Notes under the pieces: generated by a model
What the model saw: only the letters and a program-made list of their open reading frames with translations
Told to the model about the DNA's origin: nothing
Database searches by the model: none
In this document: positions 9,129 to 16,589 of the stretch, piece by piece
Layout of the letters: every line of letters starts with the position of its first letter
How positions within the stretch are numbered: position 1 is the stretch's first letter
Made by a program: the position numbers and the translations under genes
DNA from: Thermoclostridium caenicola
Lineage (GTDB): Bacteria; Bacillota; Clostridia; DSM-8532
Direction of reading: 5' to 3'
Assembly (NCBI RefSeq): GCF_900142095.1
Contig: NZ_FQZP01000023.1
Span: 1-37,907 of the forward strand
Length of the DNA: 37,907 bases

Positions 9129-10397
9129 TTACGGCAGCTTCATTCCAGCCATCCCGTCCATGATCCCGGCAAGCTTTTCGGTTAGTGCCCTTCGGCTGTA
9201 CTGCCGGATCACCTCATGGTCGGGATCAAGCCTGAGGCGGTCCTCACGCCATCTGTCATACAGTTCGGCCAGCCCCTGTTCAATGGCTCTTGGATTGGAC
9301 CAGTCACAGACGATGCCGGTCCGGGTCTTTTGGATAAGTTCTGCCGCCGCCCCCTTTTCAGGCACCAGAGCCAGTATGGGCCGGTTGGTCCGGATATATT
9401 CAAACAGCTTTCCCGTGTAAAAACACTCGGAACCCCTGCCGCCTTCCAACAGGAGCAGGACATGGGATCGCAGCATGTTGCCGATACAGTCCCGGTGGGT
9501 CATATAGGGAAGAACCTCCACAACCCCTTCCAGGCCGTTTCGGGCTGCCGCCTGGATGACGGACTGATCCTTGATGTTGCCGATGAACCGGATGCGCAGG
9601 CGCTCCCTGGGGATACGCCCGGTTTTGACAAGGCGGCCAGCCGCTTCCAGGAAGCCGTCAGGCGTTCTCCTCCCGTACAGGGAACCGGTATAGGTTACTG
9701 TGAAACGGTTGTCCGGGCTTTCCGCGCCGCTTTGCTCAAAATCCTCCTCGTCAAAGCCGTTGGGGATGACCCACATGCGCCGGTCCAGCTTCAGATCCGG
9801 ATGCCGGCTCTCAAAATTGCGCTTCATCACCGGCGTATTGGCTATCAGCATATCCGCCGTTTCCAGGACCATTCTTTCCATCAGACTTTCACGCCTGGCC
9901 CGCCATGCCGGATGGGGCTTGTCCAGGAGATAGGGGTTGTTGGTCCATTCATCCCTGAAATCCGCTATCCAGGGCAGCTCAGGGTAGATTCTCTTAATGC
10001 CGAGACCCATCAGGTGATCGGAATAGGGATAGGAGGTGGTATAGAGGCAATGGATATCCCCCCTCCCTATCCTTGCGAGGGCTTCCTTTACGGCCCGCTT
10101 CATCCAGAGGATTTCGCCGTCGGGGATCAGGACCTTCCAGGCAATGAATTTGCCCACCTTGGACAAAATGCCGGGAAAGGCCGTCAGATCCCTGGGAGGT
10201 GTCCGGATGATTTCCATATCGGCCGGAAGATCCTGGAGCAGGGTGTCATCCCGCAATCCGATACGTTTATCGCTTCTGGTCAGCACAACAGGTTCCCAGC
10301 CAAAGGCGGGCAGGTATTTGGCAAACTTAGCGCTTCTCTGGACCCCCGATCCCCCCGCCGGCGGGAACTGGTACGCCACCATCAGGACTTTTTTCAT
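9129..10397 (-). CDS. Family 4 glycosyltransferase (WcaI/TuaC-like)
   Basis: 422 aa. The N-terminus MKKVLMVAYQFPPAGGSGVQ is the typical acceptor-side loop of GT4 enzymes with a Glyco_trans_4-like N-domain. VTYTGSLYGRRTPDGFLEA in the middle marks the donor domain. The C-terminal half contains LLLLEGGRGSECFYTGKLFEYI, which carries the EX7E-like acidic pair in modified form. It probably transfers a nucleotide-sugar unit to the lipid-linked polymer; the sugar cannot be read. GGGGGAG precedes the ATG by about 8 nt. Its first 71 nt overlap the 3' end of wecC in another frame, so the two are translationally linked. Confidence 0.83.
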   Translation of the reverse strand: MKKVLMVAYQFPPAGGSGVQRSAKFAKYLPAFGWEPVVLTRSDKRIGLRDDTLLQDLPADMEIIRTPPRDLTAFPGILSKVGKFIAWKVLIPDGEILWMKRAVKEALARIGRGDIHCLYTTSYPYSDHLMGLGIKRIYPELPWIADFRDEWTNNPYLLDKPHPAWRARRESLMERMVLETADMLIANTPVMKRNFESRHPDLKLDRRMWVIPNGFDEEDFEQSGAESPDNRFTVTYTGSLYGRRTPDGFLEAAGRLVKTGRIPRERLRIRFIGNIKDQSVIQAAARNGLEGVVEVLPYMTHRDCIGNMLRSHVLLLLEGGRGSECFYTGKLFEYIRTNRPILALVPEKGAAAELIQKTRTGIVCDWSNPRAIEQGLAELYDRWREDRLRLDPDHEVIRQYSRRALTEKLAGIMDGMAGMKLP

Positions 10398-11661
10398 CGG
10401 CGTGTCTCCCCCATCCCAGCAGATGATAGCGCAGGCCCGCGGCCTCCACCTCCTCCGGTGGCCAGAAGTTCCTGGTATCCAGCACGCAAGGGTAGGCCAT
10501 GCTCTCCCTGATCCGCCTGAAATCCACCTGCCTGAATTCCCGGTGGTTCACGGCAAGGAGCAGCAGATGGCAGCCCCTGACAGCCTCGTATAAGTCCCTT
10601 TCCCTGGAGCCTTCGTAGTCCGCATGCCTGTCGACGGTGATAACCGAATAGCCGCCCTCAGCCTTAAGCAGGGAAATCAGGCGGATGACCGGGCTCTCCC
10701 GCAGATCATCCACATCGGGCTTATAGGTTACACCCAGCACGCAGATGCGCTTCGTGCCGTCGATATCCTTCATAAGGGTCCTGATCTTTTCCAGCACGAA
10801 CCGGGGCATGGCATCGTTGATCCTTCTGGCCAGGCCAATCATCCGGGCGGTTTCCGGCAGACGCTGGACGATGAACCAGGGATCCACGGCAATGCAGTGG
10901 CCGCCCACGCCCGGTCCAGGGTAATGGAGGTTGACCCTGGGGTGTTTATTGGCATACCGGATGACCTCCCAGGCGTTGATGCCCAGTTCCTCGCAGATCA
11001 TGGCCAATTCGGCGGCAAGCGCGATATTGACATCGCGGTAGGTGTTTTCCATAAGCTTGCACATCTCGGCTGTGGTGGCATCGGTTATGTACATCTCCCC
11101 CCGTACAAAACAGCTGTACAGGTTTCGGACCCTCACGGCGGATTCGGTGTTGATCCCGCCTATCACCCGGCTGTTGTGCACCAGTTCGGTGAGGATCCGG
11201 CCGGGCAGGACCCGCTCCGGGCAGTAGGCCACAAAAAGATCCGTTCCCGGCTCCAGTCCCGATTCCCGCAAAATGCCGCACACCATGTTCCTTGTGGTCC
11301 CCGGCGGGGACGTGGATTCCAGGATGACCATGTTCCCCTTCCTGACAACGGGCAGGATGGAACGCACGGCGCGCTCAATGTAGCTCAGGTCTGCCGAATG
11401 GTCCGGGTTGACCGGTGTGGGCACACAGATTATGTACGCATCCGCGGGTAAGGGTTCCCTGCCGGGAATCAGCCTTCTTTCCGAAACCGTCCAACGCACC
11501 ACCTCCCCAAGCCCGGGCTCGCTGAAGAAAGCCTCTCCCCTGCCCAGGGTCTCAAGAATCCTTTCATTGACATCGACCCCCAGCACATAGTGTCCGTTTG
11601 ATGCGAACATGGCCGCTGTGGGAAGACCGATATAGCCAAGGCCGATGACGCACAGCTTCAT
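10327..11661 (-). CDS. wecC: UDP-N-acetyl-D-mannosamine dehydrogenase
   Basis: 444 aa. It oxidises UDP-ManNAc to UDP-ManNAcA using two NAD+. The NAD-binding loop GLGYIGLP lies at residues 6-13. The active-site region HPRVN..PGPGVGGHCIAVDPW (Cys near 255) is very close to what I recall of E. coli WecC and differs from UDP-glucose dehydrogenases. A C-terminal GVTYKPDVDDLRESP motif completes the family pattern. The first ATG is at 11661; an upstream in-frame TTG (11691) has no site. The C-terminal tail of about 24 residues is Gly/Pro/Arg-rich and is encoded in the stretch shared with the GT4 gene, so it may not be conserved. No UDP-GlcNAc 2-epimerase gene is in the window. Confidence 0.9.
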   Translation of the reverse strand: MKLCVIGLGYIGLPTAAMFASNGHYVLGVDVNERILETLGRGEAFFSEPGLGEVVRWTVSERRLIPGREPLPADAYIICVPTPVNPDHSADLSYIERAVRSILPVVRKGNMVILESTSPPGTTRNMVCGILRESGLEPGTDLFVAYCPERVLPGRILTELVHNSRVIGGINTESAVRVRNLYSCFVRGEMYITDATTAEMCKLMENTYRDVNIALAAELAMICEELGINAWEVIRYANKHPRVNLHYPGPGVGGHCIAVDPWFIVQRLPETARMIGLARRINDAMPRFVLEKIRTLMKDIDGTKRICVLGVTYKPDVDDLRESPVIRLISLLKAEGGYSVITVDRHADYEGSRERDLYEAVRGCHLLLLAVNHREFRQVDFRRIRESMAYPCVLDTRNFWPPEEVEAAGLRYHLLGWGRHADEKSPDGGVPVPAGGGIGGPEKR

Positions 11662-11737
11662 ACCAACACCCCGGGTTTTGCTTGCACGCAAGATGCGGCA
11701 TCGGTACGGCTCCGCCGCCCGATGCGGAAATGACGCC

Positions 11738-11771
11738 TTGCAGCAGGTTTGTTTTTGGCTTACACTATAGT
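11738..11771 (+). promoter_or_regulatory. Weak predicted promoter of tagA
   Basis: TTGCAG (11738-11743), a 17-nt spacer and TACACT (11761-11766); a second -10-like TATAGT overlaps at 11766-11771. The region 11662-11821 separates divergent wecC and tagA. The match is modest. Confidence 0.3.
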
Positions 11772-11793
11772 ATGTTCAGAAAACCCGAACATA
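11771..11793. promoter_or_regulatory. Perfect 7-bp palindrome between divergent wecC and tagA, candidate operator
   Basis: TATGTTC (11771-11777) and GAACATA (11787-11793) are exact inverted repeats around a 9-nt centre. The site starts right after the predicted -10 region and 28 nt before the tagA ATG, where a repressor would block transcription. It could equally be an mRNA hairpin. The arms point the opposite way from a Gram-positive LexA box (GAAC-N4-GTTC). Confidence 0.4.
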
Positions 11794-11821
11794 TGAGTCG
11801 ATGTCAAAGGTGGAAAACCCT

Positions 11822-12550
11822 ATGGAGAAAATAAATATCCATGGCGTGATGATGGACAATGTGACCATGGACGAGGCACTCGGATTTGTGGTAGAAAGGC
11901 TGGACGGCCCAGGCATTGCAAAGATTTATACGCCCAACTCGGAGATCATGATGCAGGCCCAGAGGGATCCGGCACTGAAGGATATTCTCAACCAGGCGGA
12001 TTTGCTTATTGCCGACGGGGCAGGCGTAGTGCTGGCCTCCAGGATACTGAGGAGGCCTCTGAAAGAAAAGGTCTCCGGAATTGACCTGGTGAAAAGAATA
12101 CTGGAGAATACCCGGACCCGGCCAACCAGCTTTTTCATCCTCGGGGCCAAACCTGGGGTGGCCGAGAAGGCCGCCATCAATATCATCTCCGATTATCCGA
12201 AAGCGGAGATCAAAGGCTGGCATCACGGCTACTTCCAGCCCGGGGAAGAGGACGGCATCATCGAAAAGATCAACGACAGCGGAGCGGAGGTCCTGCTGGT
12301 GGGCTTAGGCGCCCCCAAGCAGGAGAAGTGGATCCACAGGAACGCCTCACGCCTTAACTGCAAGGTGGCCATGGGCATCGGCGGCAGCATCGACGTGCTG
12401 GCCGGCACAGCGTCCCTGGCGCCGGAATTCATGCGTCGTTCCGGCCTGGAATGGCTGTTCAGGCTTTACAAGGAGCCCAGGCGTTTCCGACGCATGCTGG
12501 ATCTGCCGCGGTTCATGATGCTTTCGATCAGAAAACGCTTCGGGTTGTAA
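11822..12550 (+). CDS. tagA: WecG/TagA/CpsF-family N-acetylmannosaminyltransferase
   Basis: 242 aa, the normal size for GT26 enzymes that add ManNAc (or ManNAcA) to lipid-linked GlcNAc at the start of wall-polymer synthesis. Family landmarks: TPNSEIMMQAQRDP near 32-45, LLIADGAGVVLASR (the conserved Asp) near 61-74, and LVGLGAPKQEKW near 158-169. The ATG at 11822 has AAAGGTGG 8 nt upstream; an in-frame ATG at 11801 has none. Divergent from wecC. With wecC and the CsaB domain it points to a ManNAc-containing, pyruvylated secondary wall polymer. Confidence 0.9.
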   Translation: MEKINIHGVMMDNVTMDEALGFVVERLDGPGIAKIYTPNSEIMMQAQRDPALKDILNQADLLIADGAGVVLASRILRRPLKEKVSGIDLVKRILENTRTRPTSFFILGAKPGVAEKAAINIISDYPKAEIKGWHHGYFQPGEEDGIIEKINDSGAEVLLVGLGAPKQEKWIHRNASRLNCKVAMGIGGSIDVLAGTASLAPEFMRRSGLEWLFRLYKEPRRFRRMLDLPRFMMLSIRKRFGL

Positions 12551-12608
12551 ACAAGCCGTTTCAGGCCTGGGGCTTAAGCGTATGATGAATCATTGTATGG
12601 GAGATAAC

Positions 12609-13061
12609 ATGAGGGGTAAAGGTTTGTTCAGAAAGGCCGTAGTTTTTGCCGCCCTAATCGCTTTGGGCATAGCGGTTTTTTCCTGGCTCAATGTCAGAGG
12701 AAATGAGATTGAAGGCGTATCCCATATTTCGTCCGAGTGCCTGGTAACAATAACTTATGAAAACGAGACCGGGCAGGAGTATCAACTTCAAGCCGAACAG
12801 GTTGACAGGCTTAAGGAGCTTCTTTTCAAATCAACCTTTACAAGAACCTTTTCGCCTTTCGTCACCTACCCTGTCGACACTGAGCGTTATACCATCAGGA
12901 TTGACTGGAAGGATAATCAGCATGTCCTGATCATCCACTGTATCGGAAACCAATACATCTCCATAGCTGACCAGTTTGGCGGCAGGCATTTGAAAGTGAA
13001 TAACCCGGATTGGGAATCAACGATTAAAAGGATTATTTCGGATTCCGATCCGGTTCGGTAA
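12609..13061 (+). CDS. Small membrane-anchored or exported protein of unknown function
   Basis: 150 aa from ATG 12609; an in-frame ATG pair at 12582/12585 is possible but has no clear ribosome site. The chosen start has GGGAGA only 4 nt upstream, so the start is not certain. A basic N-terminus and one hydrophobic helix (about residues 8-27) suggest export or anchoring. The rest is a small beta-rich domain containing VTITYENETGQEYQL and YTIRIDWKDNQHVLI. I do not recognise the family. The reading frame continues after the TAA stop into a BsuPI-like segment, so this may be the front part of a broken two-domain gene. Confidence 0.6.
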   Translation: MRGKGLFRKAVVFAALIALGIAVFSWLNVRGNEIEGVSHISSECLVTITYENETGQEYQLQAEQVDRLKELLFKSTFTRTFSPFVTYPVDTERYTIRIDWKDNQHVLIIHCIGNQYISIADQFGGRHLKVNNPDWESTIKRIISDSDPVR

Positions 13062-13325
13062 ACGCCAGCTGAGCAGCAGTTCGAGTTCGTAAGATTCTCG
13101 GACGGCAAATATTTCACCCAGGCAATTATCAATAGAACCATCCAACCGGGAGGTTTCCTGGCATGGCAGGATAAATGGGATATGACCGATAAGGCTGGTC
13201 AAAAAGTGGGACCCGGGGAATATAAGGCTGTTATTACCGTCCTGGCTGTCCAGGAAGCAGTGAATGCATATAAGTTTGATAACAGCCAGTTTACCGCCGT
13301 TATTTACTTCTATCTCAACGACTGA
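13062..13325 (+). pseudogene. BsuPI (intracellular proteinase inhibitor)-like domain remnant
   Basis: Directly after the TAA at 13059-13061, in the same frame, 87 sense codons run to a TGA at 13323-13325. The product includes QQFEFVRFSDGKYFTQAI, then IQPGGFLAWQDKWD and VGPGEYKAVITV. These match the second half of the BsuPI fold, in which FxF, W/FSDGKxFTQ and PGxY elements recur. The stretch normally between FEFV and the WSDG motif appears shortened. There is no start codon with a ribosome site at the front. I read it as a truncated domain that once belonged to the upstream gene. Readthrough of the TAA is a less likely alternative. Confidence 0.55.
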
Positions 13326-13363
13326 CAAAAGCGATTTGCCTTGTGGGTTGACAGACAGAACAA

Positions 13364-13411
13364 AAAAGGGCTGTCTCAGAATCAGGCGATGGTTCCGGGA
13401 CAGCCCCTTTT
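13364..13411. terminator. Bidirectional terminator between convergent genes
   Basis: AAAAGGGCTGTC (13364-13375) pairs with GACAGCCCCTTTT (13399-13411), giving a G/C-rich stem with A and T tracts on both sides. It lies between the plus-strand BsuPI remnant and the minus-strand oxidoreductase stop. Confidence 0.75.
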
Positions 13412-13415
13412 GTTT

Positions 13416-15269
13416 CTATTTCATCAGGCGCGCGGTTTCCACCGCCAGGCAGTACACCACATCCATGGTGACGCCGCCGTTTTGGGTCAGCTTCCCTTCC
13501 GGAACCTTCCGGTACAGTTCCAGGCCTGATAAGACGTTGAAGGCTTCGCCGGGCGTATAGGAGACCCCGAGGGCATCCAGGATCATGGAAGCGGCTTTTT
13601 CGCCGGTCAGCCTGTCACTGGTCTCATAAGCCTCGAGCATGCCGGCCACGTTGAAGTTGTATGCGTCCGGGGCAATTTTGACAATGGCATTCTTCAGGAG
13701 TACCGACATCACATCGCAGCTGCTTTCGCTGTCCAGCCTGAAATCATTCCCCTCGCCCCCGGCAAGCAGGCCGTATTCGGCCAACTCGCGGATATAGGGA
13801 TAAGCCCAGGCGTTTTCCAGGGGCTGGCCGGTGGAAGCGTCCATCAGCTTTTCGGATATATCCTTCAGAAAAACCCCGCCTCTTTGGAGATAAGATTTGA
13901 AAGTGTCAAGCTCTTCCCCGGTCATGCTGAGAATATCAGCCGGCGTCCGGTTGTTGAGAAAGCTCCATGCCGCTGTCAGTCCGGCGGACTCGCCCATGGT
14001 GATCCGGATAGGAATATGGCCTGCGCTGGTGGCTGCCAGGGACTTAAAAGAGGCCTTTGCACCCGGCATGAGCACATTGTCCACGTTGACGGGAATGATA
14101 CAGCCTAAAGGAATGGCGTAGACATTGGGATCGGTGATGATATAGCTTAAACCGTTGCCTACAAACTTGCCCGCGTCAACCGGCGCAGAAGCCAGCACAA
14201 TCTTGTCGGCAAAATCCCGGTTCTCCAGGATGTCCGCCACAGTCAGGGTATACCGGCCGGCATAATGCCTGTATTCCGGAATGAAAAGCTCATCGGCCGC
14301 CGCCTCGAAAGTGCATTCCGCGAAAGGCACCAGCACGTTTTTCAGATAGGCGGTCAGCAGAATGGCTTCATCCATGGCATCCGCGTAGGCCTGCTTCACA
14401 TCTTCGGGATCATTTACATTCACACCCCACTGCCTGATGGCGCTGATGATGAGCTTATCCTCGGATTGTTCAATAAATGTGGGGCTTTCGATCTTGGTTC
14501 TTTTATAAAAAGGCTGATAGGCCATCAGGACCTGTCTGAACTGGTGGATGAAATCGGAAGTTTTCTGTATCTGCCTCATGTCGTCCCATTTGACGCCCGA
14601 GACCATGAAATTGAATGCCAGGGGCATGTAGGTATCCGGAAGGTTGAGATCCGCCGAGCCAGTCGTATAGGGCACCTGGCAAAGGTCCAGAAGATCGCCG
14701 AACTGGGTGGCATCCACATAAGCAGCAGCCGACAGAACCCTTTCCTGGCCATCCACATTCACCCTTATGTGCCTAAGGAGACTGCCTTCCAGCACCACGT
14801 CGGTCAGCCTGCAGTTATACAGAATCGCCAGATTCTTTATCTGTTTGGTCAGGTTTTCAACGGACGACAGATAATCCTCAGCGGTAAATCCCAGCCTCAG
14901 GCTTCCAAAGAGTTCCTTGTAAAAACCCCTGTTGAGGTTTTCCTTTTTGCCGCCTATTATGCCCTCATCCGGCTTGATCTCAGCGATCATGCTGCGTTTG
15001 ATATAGCTTCCCAGATCGGAATCTTCGGTTATGAGCAACGTCTTCAGGCCGGTTCTGGCACTGGACACAGCCGCAGCAATGCCTTCCGGCTCAGAGCCCA
15101 CCACAATAACGGCATACTCGTTTTCGGAAAAATTGTATTTATCAGCGGTTATCCTGCCCAGGTACTCCTTGAAGGCACTTCCCGAAAGCATGGGTATAAT
15201 GCCAAACCTTACGACAAAGAATAGGATGACTCCCACAAGCAGGAGTTTGATGATCCGTTCGCGCTTCAT
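13416..15269 (-). CDS. Membrane-anchored FAD-dependent oxidoreductase with SLH-like C-terminal tail
   Basis: 617 aa. An N-terminal helix (about residues 8-27) anchors the protein. AVIVVGSEPEGIAAAVSSARTG at about 53-74 is the dinucleotide-binding loop of the FAD_oxidored family, but it reads GSEPEG where GGGPAG is usual. ADELFIPEYRHYAGRYTLTVADI and a late GESAGLTAAWSF FAD motif follow. From about 484 the sequence AWAYPYIRELAEYGLLAG..FRLD resembles an SLH repeat, and DRLTGEKAASMILDALGV near 550-567 a second, degenerate one. The substrate is unknown. ATG 15269 is preceded by GGGGTG; a GTG at 15278 is possible. It sits next to a cluster that makes the SLH ligand, which supports wall attachment. 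Confidence 0.75.
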   Translation of the reverse strand: MKRERIIKLLLVGVILFFVVRFGIIPMLSGSAFKEYLGRITADKYNFSENEYAVIVVGSEPEGIAAAVSSARTGLKTLLITEDSDLGSYIKRSMIAEIKPDEGIIGGKKENLNRGFYKELFGSLRLGFTAEDYLSSVENLTKQIKNLAILYNCRLTDVVLEGSLLRHIRVNVDGQERVLSAAAYVDATQFGDLLDLCQVPYTTGSADLNLPDTYMPLAFNFMVSGVKWDDMRQIQKTSDFIHQFRQVLMAYQPFYKRTKIESPTFIEQSEDKLIISAIRQWGVNVNDPEDVKQAYADAMDEAILLTAYLKNVLVPFAECTFEAAADELFIPEYRHYAGRYTLTVADILENRDFADKIVLASAPVDAGKFVGNGLSYIITDPNVYAIPLGCIIPVNVDNVLMPGAKASFKSLAATSAGHIPIRITMGESAGLTAAWSFLNNRTPADILSMTGEELDTFKSYLQRGGVFLKDISEKLMDASTGQPLENAWAYPYIRELAEYGLLAGGEGNDFRLDSESSCDVMSVLLKNAIVKIAPDAYNFNVAGMLEAYETSDRLTGEKAASMILDALGVSYTPGEAFNVLSGLELYRKVPEGKLTQNGGVTMDVVYCLAVETARLMK

Positions 15270-15332
15270 GATCAACACCCCGTCTTATGACACGTAGGGC
15301 CGATTACTCGGATACAACCGCCATCTTCCTGC

Positions 15333-15348
15333 GCAGAGAATCCTCTGC
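15333..15348. repeat. Short hairpin upstream of the oxidoreductase gene
   Basis: GCAGAG (15333-15338) and CTCTGC (15343-15348) form a 6-bp stem with a 4-nt loop, in the 5' leader of the minus-strand oxidoreductase. The stretch 15270-15431 contains no gene; a TATATAAAT-like A/T patch near 15370-15390 could be its promoter, but no convincing -35 is visible. Confidence 0.3.
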
Positions 15349-15431
15349 AGCCTGAAAACAACGCGCTTGCTCTATTTATATATCGTCCTGATCGGGATTT
15401 ATCATTAAGCGGAAGCCAGCAGAAATGCTTC

Positions 15432-15462
15432 AAAAAAGGCGATGGGCCGATATTCCATCGCC
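15432..15462 (-). terminator. Terminator at the end of the CRISPR array transcript
   Basis: GGCGATGG (15438-15445) and CCATCGCC (15455-15462) form an 8-bp perfect stem. On the minus strand it is followed by six T residues (plus-strand A tract at 15432-15437). The only minus-strand transcript that reaches it is the one from cas13a and the array, whose last repeat lies about 145 nt upstream. Confidence 0.75.
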
Positions 15463-15606
15463 GCTTTGAAATGTCCGTATTTCCCCGATTCATATGTCAT
15501 CCTGCTAGCAAAACCGGCGGAACACTTCACCGACGGTTTTTTATGACTTTTTCCCGTTTCGCACGTTCCAGAAAGGCAAGCCGGAGTCCTGGGTCCAACC
15601 TGCGTG

Positions 15607-15638
15607 AACCGGGTCTCCGCCTACATGGGAGTTGTGAC
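15607..15638 (-). repeat. Degenerate leader-distal terminal repeat
   Basis: Positions 15613-15638 match the consensus exactly, but 15607-15612 (AACCGG) replace GTTGCA. Terminal repeats usually decay at the end far from the leader, so this places the leader on the right, next to cas13a. Confidence 0.85.
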
Positions 15639-16435
15639 GTGGCCGGCGTGTTTCGCAAGAGCCCCAAATCCGAGTTGCAGTCTCCGCCTACATGGGAGTT
15701 GTGACCCTGATGGTGAAATAGCCTATCAGCGTTTTGTAGAAGTTGCAGTCTCCGCCTACATGGGAGTTGTGACTTTCTGCCACGGTTGTTATCACGATCT
15801 ATCTCTACGTTGCAGTCTCCGCCTACATGGGAGTTGTGACTTTTTCAGTATCGCTAATGCAGCTCTGTAATTATGTTGCAGTCTCCGCCTACATGGGAGT
15901 TGTGACCATGCTAACAGTCCATATATCACAATCTACAAACGTTGCAGTCTCCGCCTACATGGGAGTTGTGACGTCGTTGTTGAAAAGATTGATTTTGCTG
16001 ACGACAGTTGCAGTCTCCGCCTACATGGGAGTTGTGACACACCCTCGCGGACATTACCCTGAGTGGTAATAGTTGCAGTCTCCGCCTACATGGGAGTTGT
16101 GACCCGTGTCGACAAGCAGAACCCCAGGGTCGAGGTCGTTGCAGTCTCCGCCTACATGGGAGTTGTGACTTTATGACGGTCGAAGAAGTCACCAAGCACG
16201 CCCAGGTTGCAGTCTCCGCCTACATGGGAGTTGTGACTTGACCAACTGGTGGCAATTTTAAAACTTGAAAAGTTGCAGTCTCCGCCTACATGGGAGTTGT
16301 GACTCATCAAGCCAATAAGTTGTTTGTCGGTTTCCTCGTTGCAGTCTCCGCCTACATGGGAGTTGTGACTCCGCATGCCTGTGCATCCTTTCCAGCACTT
16401 CACGTTGCAGTCTCCGCCTACATGGGAGTTGTGAC
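15607..16435 (-). CRISPR. Type VI-A CRISPR array: 13 repeats, 12 spacers
   Basis: A 32-nt repeat recurs every 65-68 nt. Repeat starts are 15607, 15674, 15742, 15809, 15875, 15941, 16007, 16072, 16138, 16206, 16272, 16338 and 16404; twelve copies are identical and the first is degenerate. Spacers are 33-36 nt. In crRNA sense (minus strand) the repeat begins GTCACAACTCC and ends GGAGACTGCAAC. CTCC and GGAG can pair into the short hairpin expected of a Cas13a 5' handle. I recall the Herbinix Cas13a repeat as having the same length, a GTAACAA-like start and the same CTGCAAC end. Direction is set by cas13a directly upstream on the minus strand, the degenerate repeat at the far end and the terminator beyond it. 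Confidence 0.97.
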
Positions 16436-16589
16436 AGCTGTTCTGTGAAACCCTTTTCCTACAAGGGTTACAGGCCTCAAAAGTGCGAATCCCTCTCATC
16501 TTTGCCAAAAACCTATGCCCATTTTCCCCCGAAAAATGCTAAAAGCCTTTATGGATGCCAGGTGCGAATCACCCTACAAAAAGGTGTTT
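16436..16589 (-). promoter_or_regulatory. CRISPR leader between cas13a and the array
   Basis: This 154-nt gene-free stretch separates the cas13a stop from the first repeat. It holds a perfect 7-bp hairpin (AACCCTT at 16449-16455, AAGGGTT at 16463-16469) 14 nt from the first repeat. The 9-mer GTGCGAATC occurs twice, at 16483-16491 and 16562-16570. I see no strong terminator, so cas13a transcription may continue into the array. No clear independent promoter is visible either. Confidence 0.6.

Noticed and set aside
9216-10511. 431-codon plus-strand open frame
   Set aside because: Antisense to the GT4 gene, which carries clear family motifs; a G/C-rich third-position shadow.
11771-11793. LexA (SOS) box between wecC and tagA
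   Set aside because: The half-sites are in the reverse order (GTTC then GAAC) and 9 nt apart, unlike the GAAC-N4-GTTC box.
15604-16508. Several open frames on both strands through the CRISPR array
   Set aside because: Their translations are periodic copies of the repeat (VSAYMGVVT or SHNSHVGGDCN), so they are by-products of a repeat without stops.
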